NCBI GenBank assembly: GCA_030141605.1
Contig: JAQGDQ010000114.1
Span: 544,009-608,008 of the forward strand
DNA: 64,000 nt
Source of the DNA: Tubiluchus corallicola
Taxonomy: Eukaryota; Priapulida; Priapulimorpha; Priapulimorphida; Tubiluchidae
Reading direction: 5' to 3'
In this document: piece after piece, positions 34,801-46,761 of the stretch
Layout: each line of letters begins with the position of its first letter
How positions within the stretch are numbered: the stretch's first letter is position 1
Translations under genes and position numbers: made by a program
Notes under the pieces: model-generated
What the model was told of the DNA's origin: nothing
The model's input: the letters and a program-made list of their open reading frames with translations, nothing else
The model's database searches: none

Positions 34801-37800
34801 CCGTGGGTGTTTTGTGGCGGTGATGTTGCTGGTGTGGCACAGACCACTGTTGAATCCGTAAACGATGGTAAAACAGCAGCATGGAGTATTCACAAATACT
34901 TGCAAGTAATTAATTTTTATATATATTAATAGAAAATTAGAATGACTGGTTGGATTTTCAGACTGAGTCTTGTTTCTTTTGATACCCAGTTCTGTTTTTC
35001 TCCATGGATTTGGTTTATACCCCACAAAATCATTTTAATTGCTCTACTTGTAGTATGTATGTTCTACATATATTGTTGTCAATTTGATTTTTGGACATTT
35101 AACGTGTTTATTTGGATGGAAAATGAAAATATATTTGACAAGAAAGCAAATTAAAGTCGGACTAGTCTACTTATGCTCACGTCCAATTGCACTATCTATG
35201 AAAAGATAGGCACATTCCTAAGCTAGCTACAGTAGGGCACTGTTTACTAGACTCACGGTTAATAGACTCAATCGCTTAATTGACTCAAAAATGTCTGGTA
35301 TGGGCTGCTCCTATTCAAACGTTTATGATAACTATCGGTAATTTACCCAAATAACTCCACATAATTGACTCAATATTTTTCCTTCACATACTTAAAATAA
35401 GACATTTGTATGTGCCCAAAAAGCCTTTGCTACTTTTATGTCATCGTTGCTTCACTTTTGTGCACTATAATATATGTAGAAACAATCATGTTAAGTACCG
35501 TCTTGTTTGCAAGCAGGTATGTTTATCATGTGCTTGCTTAGTGGTTTCCTTTGAATCTGTTACCAGCTCGTCCACTGCAATTCATTTCGTTACCCAAACA
35601 TTTAATCACTTGTCTAGCGGTTTCCTTTTGAAGCTCTCGTTGAAAATCGAGCTTTCATGCTTAATCAGTTAACAGTTAAGGATACAGGTGCAATAATCAG
35701 CATAGCAAGCGGGAGCCAAGACGAACCTAAAGAGAATGACAAAACCATTTGCGAGGAAGCAAGGGCACTGCCAGCTGCAGCTCGAGCGTGCCAAGCACTA
35801 AATGTTTTACGAGAGTACGTGCAGCATACATCAATAGATTTTCAACATTGTTATAGTTATGAGAACTTTGTGAGTCAACTTCTTCGCGAGAAATTAAGAT
35901 AAATTAATATTTTAAAATATATTTTTTAAATACTTAACGAAATTTAGGCATTACTTCGCTTCTAAAATTCATTAAAAACTTTTGTAGTGCATATTAAGTT
36001 GATGATTCATACGTCTATACCAGTAATACTACTTCTGTCGGTTAATTGGGTCAAAACACTTCAGTCCCATAGTGAGTCTATAAAGCGGCGCCTTCAGATT
36101 GGATAATTATCAGGATCAAGTATAAATGTGCCTATAGTTGCTTACAGCTTTCCTTTACAATTAACATCCATCTTTTTACAATTTGTATCAGAAGTGACAA
36201 ATTAGCTTTTATTGTTAGTTGTTACATGGAGTTCCAGTACCAAAGGAACCATGTCTGCCAAATTTTTTCACTCCAATTGACATGGTCGACATCAGCATTG
36301 AAGTGTGTGGTCTGAAATTTGCTAATCCATTTGGTCTTGCAAGTGCACCACCGACCACAGGAGCACCGATGATACGTCGTGCTTTTGAAGCTGGTTGGGG
36401 ATTTTGCATCACGAAAACATTTGCTCTTGATAAGGTTTGTTCTCTCATTTTGAAATAGTTTGTTTATCTAACTGCCCAGTTTCTTATTACTGTTCTTATT
36501 ACATGTTATGGCGGGAACAAGTGAGTAGACAAATCAGATTACGTGTATAAAGTTTTCTGTTAGATGACCATTAAACTCAAGGGTATTGGATATTTTCCAG
36601 CTTTACACCAGTTGTGGAACATTGTCAGCAAAATTTCGAAAAATTAGAAAGTTGCTTTAAAAATAAATTGTTTATTTATTTTCAACAGCTAGTGTTTGTA
36701 ACATTACAGGTTAATCTGTAAACCTGCATTGTTAGCTTCACACAAACCTAGATAGCTACTTTCTAATACTCGGCTACCAGATTAATTTAAAAGTCTATTT
36801 ACTTTCAACAGGATATTGTCACAAATGTATCTCCTCGTATAGTAAAAGGAACAACTTCGGGTCATCTCTATGGTCCTGGACAAGGGTCATTTCTTAATAT
36901 TGAGTTGATCAGTGAGAAGACTGCTGCTTATTGGTGTCGAATTGTTAGAGAATTGAAGGATGACTTTCCTGACCGGGTAATACACACATTTTTTTGCTAC
37001 ATCGTCATTAAATTTTGTTGTCTGCCTGTGCCTTTGTCAGAACATAGCTTGTCCAAATCCAAATTGGCCAGCTGAAATAGTGCAAAAATTTAAAAGTGAA
37101 CAAGTCTGTAATTTAAATAAAGGTGATGTTAGTTTTTTTTTTGTTTTCAGATTGTAATTGCAAGCATAATGTGTAGTTTTAACAAAGAAGACTGGACTGA
37201 ATTGGCAAAAATGGCAGAAGTATGTGGCCTCTTGTTCAGTTATAATTTGAGTTAATAAACTTTGTAATAACTGAAGTTTTAATAATGTGTCCAACAATGA
37301 TATGGATACTGTTGTACTTTTTAAGGGAAACAACAAAGTAGGTGATTTGCTGATGACTTTTTTGCGCTTAATAATTCATAAGTATATAATGAGTTGCCTA
37401 GTGGTGTATCGAGGTTGTTTCAGCAATAAAACTCCATAAGAATAGTAAATAGTCAAAAATGCCGAATTACTACACTGACGTTAGATACTTAGTTTATAAA
37501 TATTTTGTACTTGGAGTACTTGCCTCATATTTTGCTTATTCTATATAGTCTAGCTAATGTTTAGCTTAATTTATTATCATTTTGATATATAATTATGTAG
37601 TAGCATTTAGAGACAAGATTGTCGAAGACAACACCAAGCTGATTTTGGGACGCTGTCTTTCTGCATGTGCATATTTTAACATAAGCAAATAAAAAAGCAA
37701 TTTTTATTTAATTGCTTTTAGGTTTATTCTCTAATTTTGTTGTTTGCGAAACCACCCTAATATGAAGTAATTGAAGATGCAAGTGAAGATGCAACTGCAT

Positions 37801-40800
37801 TATTACTGCATTATTGTAATAAGTTATGAATATGATTATTATTCTTAGGATGCAGGTGCTGATGGATTAGAACTTAATTTGTCGTGTCCTCATGGTATGG
37901 GTGAGCGAGGTCTGGGATTAGCATGTGGACAGGTTGTATTAGCTTGCTTTTTGGTATCTAGTATGTTGAATAACATTTATTTCTTTCCATTGAAGAGTAA
38001 TTTCAACTATGTATAAAGCTTTAAAATTTGTCCTACAAATTTCATTTGAGTACTATGAATAGTTTGGTTGACAGACGAACACATTTTGTGAATTATATTT
38101 AGTTTCCTGCATAAACTTGATGTTTCTTATACAGGTTATTGATTATGGTTCTGTTATTTTACAGGATCCTGAACTTGTTCGAAACATTTGCAAGTGGGTG
38201 AGACAAGCTGTGAAAATACCTTTTTTCGCCAAACTGACTCCTAATATTACAGAAATTGTTACTATTGCAAGAGCTGCACAGGAAGGTAACACTTGTTCTC
38301 ATTTGTATTTTACATAAAGCTGATAATGTATTTTGATGAAAAAATTTCACCTTTTCAAATATAGTAATTACTTTTTTAATTTTTAAGGTTGTCATTAAAA
38401 AGGTGTACCTTATAGTTGTAATTGTCAATTTTTATTTTTTCAGTTTAAATAATCTTTTAGTAACTAAATATAAAACGACCAGTTTTTTCCAGTTTTGACA
38501 GAATGCAATTTCTCATTTATTACGAGATCAAGTCAGGATAAATAGTGGTACAAATAATCAAATTTGAATGAGAACAGATTAGTATTACATGGAACTCTTA
38601 AATGAGAACAAATTTAATGGAACTCTTTGTAAAGGCCACAGGTGACTTACTTGAAATGTGTTGTGGATTTACTGATGAATTAAGTGACTGCAATTGAGAT
38701 GGTATTGTTTCTTGCAAGTGTGTTAAATATTGTGTTTTCAGGTAATGCTGATGGAGTTACTGCTACAAATACTGTATCAGGACTCATGGGGCTAAAGAGT
38801 AATGCTACCCCTTGGCCAGGTGTGGGTAAGGAAATGCGTACAACCTATGGTGGTGTTTCGGGTAATGCCATCCGCCCAATAGCACTGCGAGCTGTTTCAG
38901 CGATTGCCCGAGCTCTTCCTGGGTTTCCGATATTGGCTACTGGTGGCATTGATTCTGCTGATGTTGGTTTACAATTTCTGCATAGTGGAGCTAGCCTTTT
39001 ACAGGTTTATATTACATGCAGTTCTTTTCAGATTACAAATTAAAAAAATATTGTCTAGCACTTCATTTGCATTTTGCAAATTTATCAGAGTCTTGTTCAG
39101 ATAAACTGATCATACAACTAGTATGCCTTTAGTCAGGAATTGTTATTTCTTCACGTAAAAATTTAGTTTCTGAATGTATGTAAAATAAAAAGGTCGTTAA
39201 TCATAATAATGTTTCTGGCATTTTATGTGATTGATTTTATGTAGTTTGATGACGGGAGCCATGGTTACCAGAAATGTTGTAATTATTAATAAACCTTTTT
39301 TGATTAATTATTTTCTTATCTGAATGTATTTGGGAATTTAGAAAACTTTCAGAATAGTAAGAATTTAATGGTAAAGCTATTATTTTATGTTATTTTAAAC
39401 ATTTCTGTTTTTCCTTATCGGAACTAAGAGAAATACCTTTATTGTGGCTAGAACTTTTAAACCTAAGCTACTGTGAAAATAATTTTTTAAAATTAAATTT
39501 GTATGTTAAGGTCCATCAATTTTGGTTATTTTATTTTAGGTGTGCAGTGCAATTCAGAATCAAGATTTTACAGTTATTGAAGACTACATCACTGGCTTGA
39601 AAGCTTTGTTGTACCTCGAATCACTTGAGCAGTGTAAAGATTGGGATGGCCAGAGCCCTCAAACTATCAGACATCAAATGGGAAAACCTGTGCCAAAAAT
39701 AGCTGATATAATTGGCAAGGTATGCTTTGCATATAACCTCCTTTAAACTGTGCAGTAATAATTATATTGGAAACTGAATTTTTGGAACAAGAATAACCTT
39801 CTGGAAAAATTATTATTATTATTAGACTGATGTTTCTCAGCATAGAAATTAAACTCAGAGCCTTTGAATTCTGGACAAATGTGTGAGACTTATACCAACT
39901 GTGTAATTCATTCACTTATTTAGTAGCCTATCCTGCCTCCACAGATTAATTAACAAGAAGAATGGGACAGCTAAATCGATATTGTTTATTCCTGTAGTAG
40001 TATTACTGTGAAAATTAAACTTCTGTTTTGCTTTCATTATCAACTATCATACATTGGTGCTGAGTTTAAGCATGCTACTTAGATGTAGGGTCTAAATATA
40101 TTTAAAACTAGCTTACAGTGTTCCACAAGTCCACTAATGTATAGCACAGGAATACATGGAACAGAAAGGTGAATTTAAAATAGAGCCACATAAAATGATT
40201 CTCAGAATTTCTTATTTTAAAAACTGTTTTTTTTCAAGACACTTCCTAACTTTGGGGAAGGAGTTATAAAAAAGACAAAGATTGTTGGCGAAATAAAGGC
40301 AAAATCTGACCCCCTGGATGAGCAACTTCCTGATAACAGGCCAGTACCTATACCAACAAAACCTGTTCTAGCTGTGAAGGTAAATGTTACTTCTTGCACA
40401 ACTTGCGTAAGTGTATGTGGTATTTATTGAATTAACATTATTTTTTAATTTTCTGTGTGCAGTGCAAAGTACTAAATCACATGCACCTGTAAGTTATGAT
40501 TAAAATTAAAGTTATGATCCAATGTTAAAAGAATAAAATCTGTAAAATTATTCTTTAAAAGGTTTGTATGTAACTACATTTTAACAAATTAAACTGTCTG
40601 TTAAATTGAAATAATCTATATATATATATATATATAAAAAAAATCATAAATTAGACATTCATTTTAAAATTCCAGTATTGGAATAATTCAGAAAACTGTA
40701 AAATTGCTTGAGCCTGTACCCTTTACATGAAAACAAGTGTGAGTAAAGCATTTCTTAAGTGCCTACAACTGGCTTTGAACCTTAGTTTTTCATTTACATT

Positions 40801-43138
40801 ATTGTAAGGTAGAGCACCATAATAGTCTAATGAGGCTTTATTGTTGTTAGCTCGGGTTTTTGGAATATATGACTGCCACTTGCTGCATTTCTTGCATCGT
40901 GCGATGCTTTTTATTTGAAATTTATCCATATGTTGTTTTTATATATACATTAAAATATAAAATGGCAAATTATAAAACATGGAAAATTCTACGTTATTTA
41001 CTGGTAACCACATATGCAGATGCAGTAGGCGCCGCTTAATAGACTCACGGTTAATACACTCAATCGCTTAATTGTCTCAAAAACGCCTGGTACGGGCCGC
41101 TTCTATTCAAATATACATAAAAACTGTCGGTAATTTACTCAAATAACTCCACATAATTGACTCAACACTTTTCCTTCACATGCTTAAAATAAGACATTTG
41201 TATGTGCCCAAAAAGCCTTTGCTACTTTTATGTCATCTTTGCTTCACTTTTGCGCACTATAATATATGTAGAAACAATTATGTTAAACACCGTTTTGTTT
41301 GTAAGCAGGTACGTTTATCACGCTAATACGCTAGCAAACTTCTTCACAATAAAATGAAGCAGCCGACTTTAAAGGAGTTTTTGTAATTTTTGCAAATAAA
41401 TGGACTTATGTGATTTTTTATGTAATAAAATTCATTAAAAACTTTTGCAGTGCATAGTAAACTGGTGACTCATACTTCTATACCAGTAATACTACACAAA
41501 TTAGTTAATAGGTTCAGTTGGTTAAATGGGTCAAAACACTTCAAAGTCCCAAAGTGAGTCTATTAAGTGGCATCTATTGTAATATCTGAACTTTAATACT
41601 ATTCCATATAACACTCTTTGCATGATATTTTGCTAAATTTTAAATTTCATAAGTTTTACTAATTTGTTTTTATTTCCTAGTGTCAGGTTTTGCATTTTGT
41701 TTTCTGTTCTGTACTAGCTGCTTGTTATTTTGATATAAGTCAAAATAGCATTGATAGATTAGGTTGGCATACATTTACCTTTTACCACTCAAAATTTGAA
41801 AGCCGAGAAAATGTCAACTGAAATTATTCAAATAATGATTGCTGTTACAAACTACATATGCGTTCTTGTGATTAATAAGGACTGGCAATGTGAGCTAAAG
41901 GCGACTTGAATCACGTGCCTTGGTAACAAATAAAAATTTTAGTAGTTTCGTAAAGTCAAAAATGCATCCCTAAAACGAAATAATTGTCTTCATTTGTCAA
42001 GTTGTTAAGCAGAAATTGACCAGTGCAGCATTATTGCTGTTAAACTTAATTAACACTAAATGAAGAATCGCTAAATGAGGACTCACTATTTTATTTGATT
42101 GAACTATATTAGGAGCAGAGTTTGGAAAATTGATTCAGCTGATAGCAAAGTTGGTTTTAATGGAAAGTTGATCATTGCTTTGTTAAAACTTGAATTCACT
42201 AATCAGCAAATTCACTTTTTTCATTGAAGTAACAGCTTCAATCTATTTAACATAAGACCAGAGTAATTGGTTTATGTAAGTTAAGCTAGTACATGTAATT
42301 GAAATTATCATTAATGAATTAATTTTTATGATTTTTAGGATGTGATTGGGCGCTCGCTGCAAATGATTGGCACCTATGGTGATTTGGATAATAAACAACA
42401 ACAAGTGGCATTAATTGATGAGGTGGGTCGGTAATTGGTATACATTCAACTTTTGTTATTTAACACTGAGCATATAATAACTCCATTTGTTGAATAGTTG
42501 GATGTTCACAGTGTGAGCTTGGTGTCTGAAGTTAAGTAATGCTGAGCCTGATTAGTGAATGGATAATGACCGCTTGAAAAATTCTGGGTGGATCAATCTG
42601 CCATGCTTTACTCAGGTATTTTCCTTGTTCTTGGAAGTTGTGTGTGCAAGTGCGTACATATGCGCCTGCCTGCCTGAGTGTGTACATGTGTGCAATAGCG
42701 AAATGTGGTTGAATCCACAGATAGTGTGCCTGTTTAATGTATCGTCATAGAGCATTATGATTCTCCACTGGAATTCAGTAAGCTGAGTAGATTCCACAAG
42801 CCATATATGCAGCACGACCTAGAAGTGCTGGTCAGTTTTTTCTTTGGATAACACAAAAGCTTTACCTCCTGCTTTGTGTTTGTTTGTTACAGGAAATGTG
42901 TATCAATTGTGGCAAGTGCTACATGACGTGTAATGATTCTGGATATCAGTCCATCACATTTGATCCGATTACTCATCTGCCTCATGTCACGGATGAATGC
43001 ACGGGTTGTACACTGTGTGTCTCTGTGTGTCCTATAATTGATTGCATCACTATGGTAGATCGGAAGACTCCATATGTTCCAAAGCGTGGTATCCCTCTAC
43101 AGAGAAAGGATTCATGGTCTACCTTTCCAGCTCAGTAA
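25859..43138 (+). CDS. DPYD: DPYD, dihydropyrimidine dehydrogenase (NADP+), complete, 23 exons
   Basis: First and rate-limiting enzyme of uracil and thymine breakdown, cytosolic. Exons: 25859-25891, 26306-26410, 26818-26900, 27429-27516, 28285-28446, 28959-29155, 30423-30504, 30745-30829, 31080-31187, 32347-32516, 33224-33280, 34308-34461, 34721-34905, 36219-36434, 36812-36976, 37151-37219, 37849-37932, 38165-38285, 38742-39004, 39540-39719, 40239-40379, 42339-42422, 42893-43138. All GT-AG and phase-consistent; 1025 residues, the human length. N-terminal Fe-S ligands: [13 protein letters not shown] (75-87), [15 protein letters not shown] (122-136) and Gln152. FAD motif [19 protein letters not shown] motif [16 protein letters not shown] barrel with the catalytic cysteine in [12 protein letters not shown] (Cys666, human Cys671). 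C-terminal 4Fe-4S motifs [11 protein letters not shown] and [11 protein letters not shown]. Exon 1 (11 codons) is chosen by position and phase; exon 3 has two possible acceptors. Confidence 0.96.
29221..30102. mobile_element. TA-flanked DNA element with nested inverted repeats (882 bp)
   Basis: In DPYD intron 6. The left end is CAGGCAACGTGTGAAAT and the right end is ATTTTACACATTGCCTG, an inverted pair of about 17 bp with few mismatches. Both ends are flanked by TA, consistent with a Tc1/mariner-superfamily or similar target duplication. Inside, a motif like TTTTCCTAGGCATTTTGTAA recurs on the left arm (about 29306, 29388, 29463) and inverted on the right arm (about 30060). No transposase frame. 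Confidence 0.6.
29536..29595. repeat. GATA-like tetranucleotide repeat
   Basis: Interrupted GATA/GGTA/GATTGATG units in the middle of the TA-flanked element. Confidence 0.85.
31188..32346. other. DPYD intron 9
   Basis: A 1.16-kb AT-rich intron with TCGAAAT-rich words near 31555 and 31915-31955 that may be transposon debris. No gene. Confidence 0.3.
33281..34307. other. DPYD intron 11
   Basis: A 1.03-kb AT-rich intron. It interrupts a region that I recall as one 211-nt exon in human DPYD (57 + 154 nt here). Nothing else recognised. Confidence 0.4.
35230..36095 (+). mobile_element. Pogo-like DNA transposon, copy C, with transposase remnant
   Basis: In DPYD intron 13. The left terminus, preceded by TA, is CAGTAGGGCACTGTTTACTAG then ACTCACGG. 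The right terminus, read inverted, contains GGCGCCGCTTTATAGACTCAC. About 866 bp. Body blocks match copies B and D (AAGACATTTGTATGTGCCCA, CTTCACTTTTGTGCACTATA). It retains a transposase-like frame at 35657-35902. Superfamily call rests on the CAGTA/TA termini and that frame. Confidence 0.65.
35657..35902 (+). pseudogene. C-terminal remnant of a pogo/Tigger-type transposase
   Basis: Open frame of about 81 codons; the element match begins inside it. Acidic stretch, then [20 protein letters not shown], then a serine/tyrosine-rich segment and SQLLREKLR before the stop. An acidic region followed by an A-x-x-A-L-x-x-L-R-x-Y helix is the usual tail of Tigger/jerky-type DDE transposases. No DDE catalytic residues are in this piece, so it is inactive. 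The matching DNA in copy B has stops. Confidence 0.5.
40380..41022. other. DPYD intron 21, 5' part
   Basis: AT-rich intron sequence with a small (TA)n tract at about 40618-40636. No gene. Confidence 0.4.
41023..41579 (+). mobile_element. Pogo-like DNA transposon, copy D (557 bp, internally deleted)
   Basis: In DPYD intron 21. The left terminus CAGTAGGCGCCGCTTAATAG is mirrored at the right end, which read inverted is CAATAGATGCCACTTAATAG; both continue ACTCAC. The right end is followed by TA. Compared with copy C it lacks the transposase-remnant block, so it is a shorter nonautonomous derivative. Confidence 0.7.
41580..42338. other. DPYD intron 21, 3' part
   Basis: AT-rich intron sequence, nothing recognised. 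Confidence 0.35.
42515..42592 (+). pseudogene. 5S rRNA-derived fragment (5S pseudogene or 5S-headed SINE)
   Basis: In DPYD intron 22. From about 42529, AAGTTAAGTAATGCTGAGCC, then TGATTAGTGAATGGATAATG, then ACCGCTTGAAAAATTCTGGGTG lines up almost without gaps with the 3' two-thirds of metazoan 5S rRNA. The match covers the A-box/intermediate element AAGTTAAGCAACG, the GGATGGGTGACCG C-box and the final CCGGGTG. Most changes are C to T or G to A, as in an old CpG-decayed copy. The 5S 5' end is missing or unrecognisable. It is not a functional 5S gene. Confidence 0.6.
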
Positions 43139-46100
43139 ACGAATGGCAAGGAAGTCACTGGCTGATACTGCTTTGAATCTGTTAACTTTAGCTCAGATTA
43201 CTCGGTGCTTTGCTTTTCTTGTCTGTAGAAAAGATCTTTAGAATATTACATAGATATATGACTTTTCATCCGGTGCTATAAAAGCTCATTTGCTTTCTTT
43301 GTAGTCAAATCCCGGTGTGCAACATTTGCTGGTGAAAAGTTGCAAAAAAAGGAATGAATATTTCTTTAGTATGGTTTGGTTTGTGTATTACCATTTAGGG
43401 CTGCTCTGCATTTAAGTTTAAGTAACATTTGAGCAGTAGATTTTTTTATTAGGTTTTGCTGTGATTTCAATTTTTTTGCTTTTAGATATTATAATTAGTT
43501 AATGTAGATGTACGCATTTGTAACAAACAATTTAACATGCTTGATTTAATAATAATGTTGATTAAATATTGTGTAGAATAGGATGAACATTGAATTACAA
43601 GTATTTTAGGAGATTTGCTGTGCCATTAATGATATGTCTCTGCTTGATAACGTCTGCCAAATACCAAAATTTTTTATTACTAGTTCTTTATTGAACCAAC
43701 TTTACCAAAAAATAATGAAAGTCATTACTTTTTATAGCAAGAAAGTGTTGTTAGTTTGTTAAAGGTCCTTACTTCCTAAACATAATCAGGGTTTATTGTG
43801 TTCATATTTTATTATTTATTGCTGTTATAACTAGTAATCATTGTTGAACCAAGTGTTTACTACCAAATAATGATGTCGTTACTTTTTACTGCAATGAATT
43901 GTTGATAATTAGCTAAACAATTTAGCATCTTCAATATGTAATCACAGTATTGGTTTTGTTTAGATTTTAATATTTGATTTCTTGTTGATACTGGTATATA
44001 GTTGTAGACATGTTTACATTTGTGATAAATAGATGTATTTACTAATGTGCTACACATGCAGTGTGTAGGAATGGTCCAAAGCTGTTAATTGAAGTTATTG
44101 AACTACCTAGTCTCATTGTTAAGTTCACTTATAAAACGTCTTATCTGTAAACATGCTATTTCAGCAGTGTCAGCCATTACTGAAGACTGATTGATTAAGT
44201 CAGTTGTGTTCGATAAGCACTTTTCTGAATTTGAAAACAAATATAATGTTGTACAGTGGAATACTAAATGCTTCGGAAGATTGGCATAAGATGTCAAGGC
44301 TGCATGCCTTATCAAATAATTAAGTTGGCACAGTTGATACTATTGTTTTATTTGGCTTGACTACCTAAATTTTAGATCAAATGAAGGTTTCATAAAATCA
44401 TTTAGGGCCTGCATGCTTATGAACGTTCTTATGTTATGTTACCCCATGTAGCATTTTCATTATTTTTTCTAATTTAATGACCAAAGAAAGTAGTGATAGA
44501 AAAACAAAAAAGAAAACCTATATGATATTATTATACACATTATTTATATAATTATGCTATTCATTTACTATACTTTTGTAAAAAATTCATGGCCTACTAC
44601 TATTAACCGCATTAGTTCACCCTATTTTGGGAATTATTTTCTCGATTTTAGACATTTACTGATAAGTTGTCAAACCTGTCATACACCTTGAGTTTCACCT
44701 TGTACAGTGTAATTCAACAGATTTTATTGAGTATACTTTTGAAAGGGTCCAGTGCAATTTGTCATAATTATTAATTTGGCACAAAAATTATACCATCTTT
44801 TTCAATATTGGAAGGCCAGCAAACTCTAAATTGTGTTGTACATGTACTATAGTAAAATTTAACGAAATTAGCTTGAATTTACTTGAATACCAATGTTATT
44901 TTTGGGAGTTTAATTTCAGTAATCTGGTGTCATTTGTGATTTTGCATATTCTTCGAGCAAAAATTTTATTCAAAGCATAATGAATATTAACACGAGTTTT
45001 ATTGGTAGCGATGTAGTTGTACATTCTTAATTCATATTAGTGTGAGAATGCATTGGTGATCCATTTTTCTTTTTTTGTGTGTGTGGAATTATTTGTGGTG
45101 TATACAGAACTTTTGCTGTTCTGCAGTGGCAAGCTGATTGTGTGCATGTGTGCGTGTGCAGAAGTGTGTGATGTAGTGATTAAGTGAAAATAACCATGGA
45201 TAGAAAAATGACCTATATCCACAAGATTAACATGAAATCTCTTGCATTTAAAATGTGTGTCACCATTAAATGTTTAGTGTGCTGAACTTATTTTGTAGTT
45301 CTTAATAAAACTTATTTTGCTTTAGAAATTATATGTATGATGTTTTATTTTTACTGAATTACCGACCTGTCCTGCAGAAAAAATGCTTCAGAATTACAAA
45401 TATGAAATACTTTTGACACATCACCTTCAGCAGCTGCTGTGATTCAGAACCTAACAGCAGGGCCAATTTCATGTAGATGGAGCAGAACTGGAACATAGCT
45501 CCTTATTTTAGATCAAACACTGAATCAGCATTTTTAATGAATTGCTTGGCAGTACATAAATCTATAACTTAGTTACGTAATATACACACCAATTTATTGT
45601 TTACATGCTTCAGGCTGTGCACTGCTTGCGTGATGTCCAATTTGCATTGCCGATGTTACAATATTTGCCTAGTTTTGATTTGCTTTGCAAATAGGCTTGC
45701 TTTACCTTATTGCTTATCAACTTGATCATTAATTTCTAACTAATGCCTGATCATTTACTATGATTTTCATTTTTTGTCTTTTTCTTAATATTGCTTAAAA
45801 TGTTGCTTAAAATATTGTTTATTCGTCAAATCTGACAATCTTGCTGTTATAAGCATAGCTGGAAAAATAAATCTGGATCATAGTTTATCATTCTTTAAAT
45901 TCAAACTTCAATTCACCGTTTTGCTTAGCGTTATTGCAATTCTTGGGGGAATTCTTTTCATTTTTTTGTGAAACGCTACTGTACCACTTCCGTTGACACT
46001 GTATGTATTAACTTTGCACATGAAAAATTATAAGAAGAAAATTGTCAGAAGGCACATTTTTATTTAGTGAATTATGTTATTTAACTTAATTAGGTCTCCA

Positions 46101-46761
46101 AGCTCTAATATAGGCCATTTTTCCTGAATAACGTTAAATTGCAAAGCCAGCTAAACACACACTGTAAAAATATTAAAATTTTAGCATTTGATGACTTACT
46201 CATCTATACTAAATAATGGAGCAAACCAACAAGAAAGCAATAGTGGAGCTGAGATGAAAACACACCCCACTGCCTTATAATTTATATTATAATGAAATTA
46301 AGCAATGGGCAAATGATATCTGCTTATGATGGACAGATAATCATTTAATACAAAAAAGTCAGGTACTGGCAGCTTCACGTGATCATGGTACCCTAAATAA
46401 ACATGCATGGGGTGCTTTTGAGCTCAATTTCTGGTGGCCGAGTGTTAGCAAGAAAGAATAATAATCATTCTTACTTAAACATATTAAAATTGCATCACTG
46501 TAGTAAATCAATATATTAAAACTTTATTACATGATATTATTTATTTGAATACATATTTGTTTAGGCTGTCAAGTTATATGAGCAGTTGATAAGACTCATA
46601 CCAGCTTAAAGAGAATAGTTTCTAAATAACAGATGCAAGCACATAACTTATAACTTAAATCTGTTGTCATTATTTCAGATATAACGACATAATAACATAT
46701 AATATCATATGGTAATAATGTAGATGATTTATTTTAGCTTTTACTAGACATTAACCTGACG
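43139..46761. other. 3' UTR of DPYD and convergent spacer to TRMT13
   Basis: AT-rich sequence between two convergent genes. An AATAAA on the plus strand at 45304-45309 is a candidate DPYD poly(A) signal, though 2.2 kb past the stop. On the minus strand an AATAAA at 46733-46728 lies about 29 nt past the TRMT13 stop and others lie near 46540. No gene found between. Confidence 0.35.
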
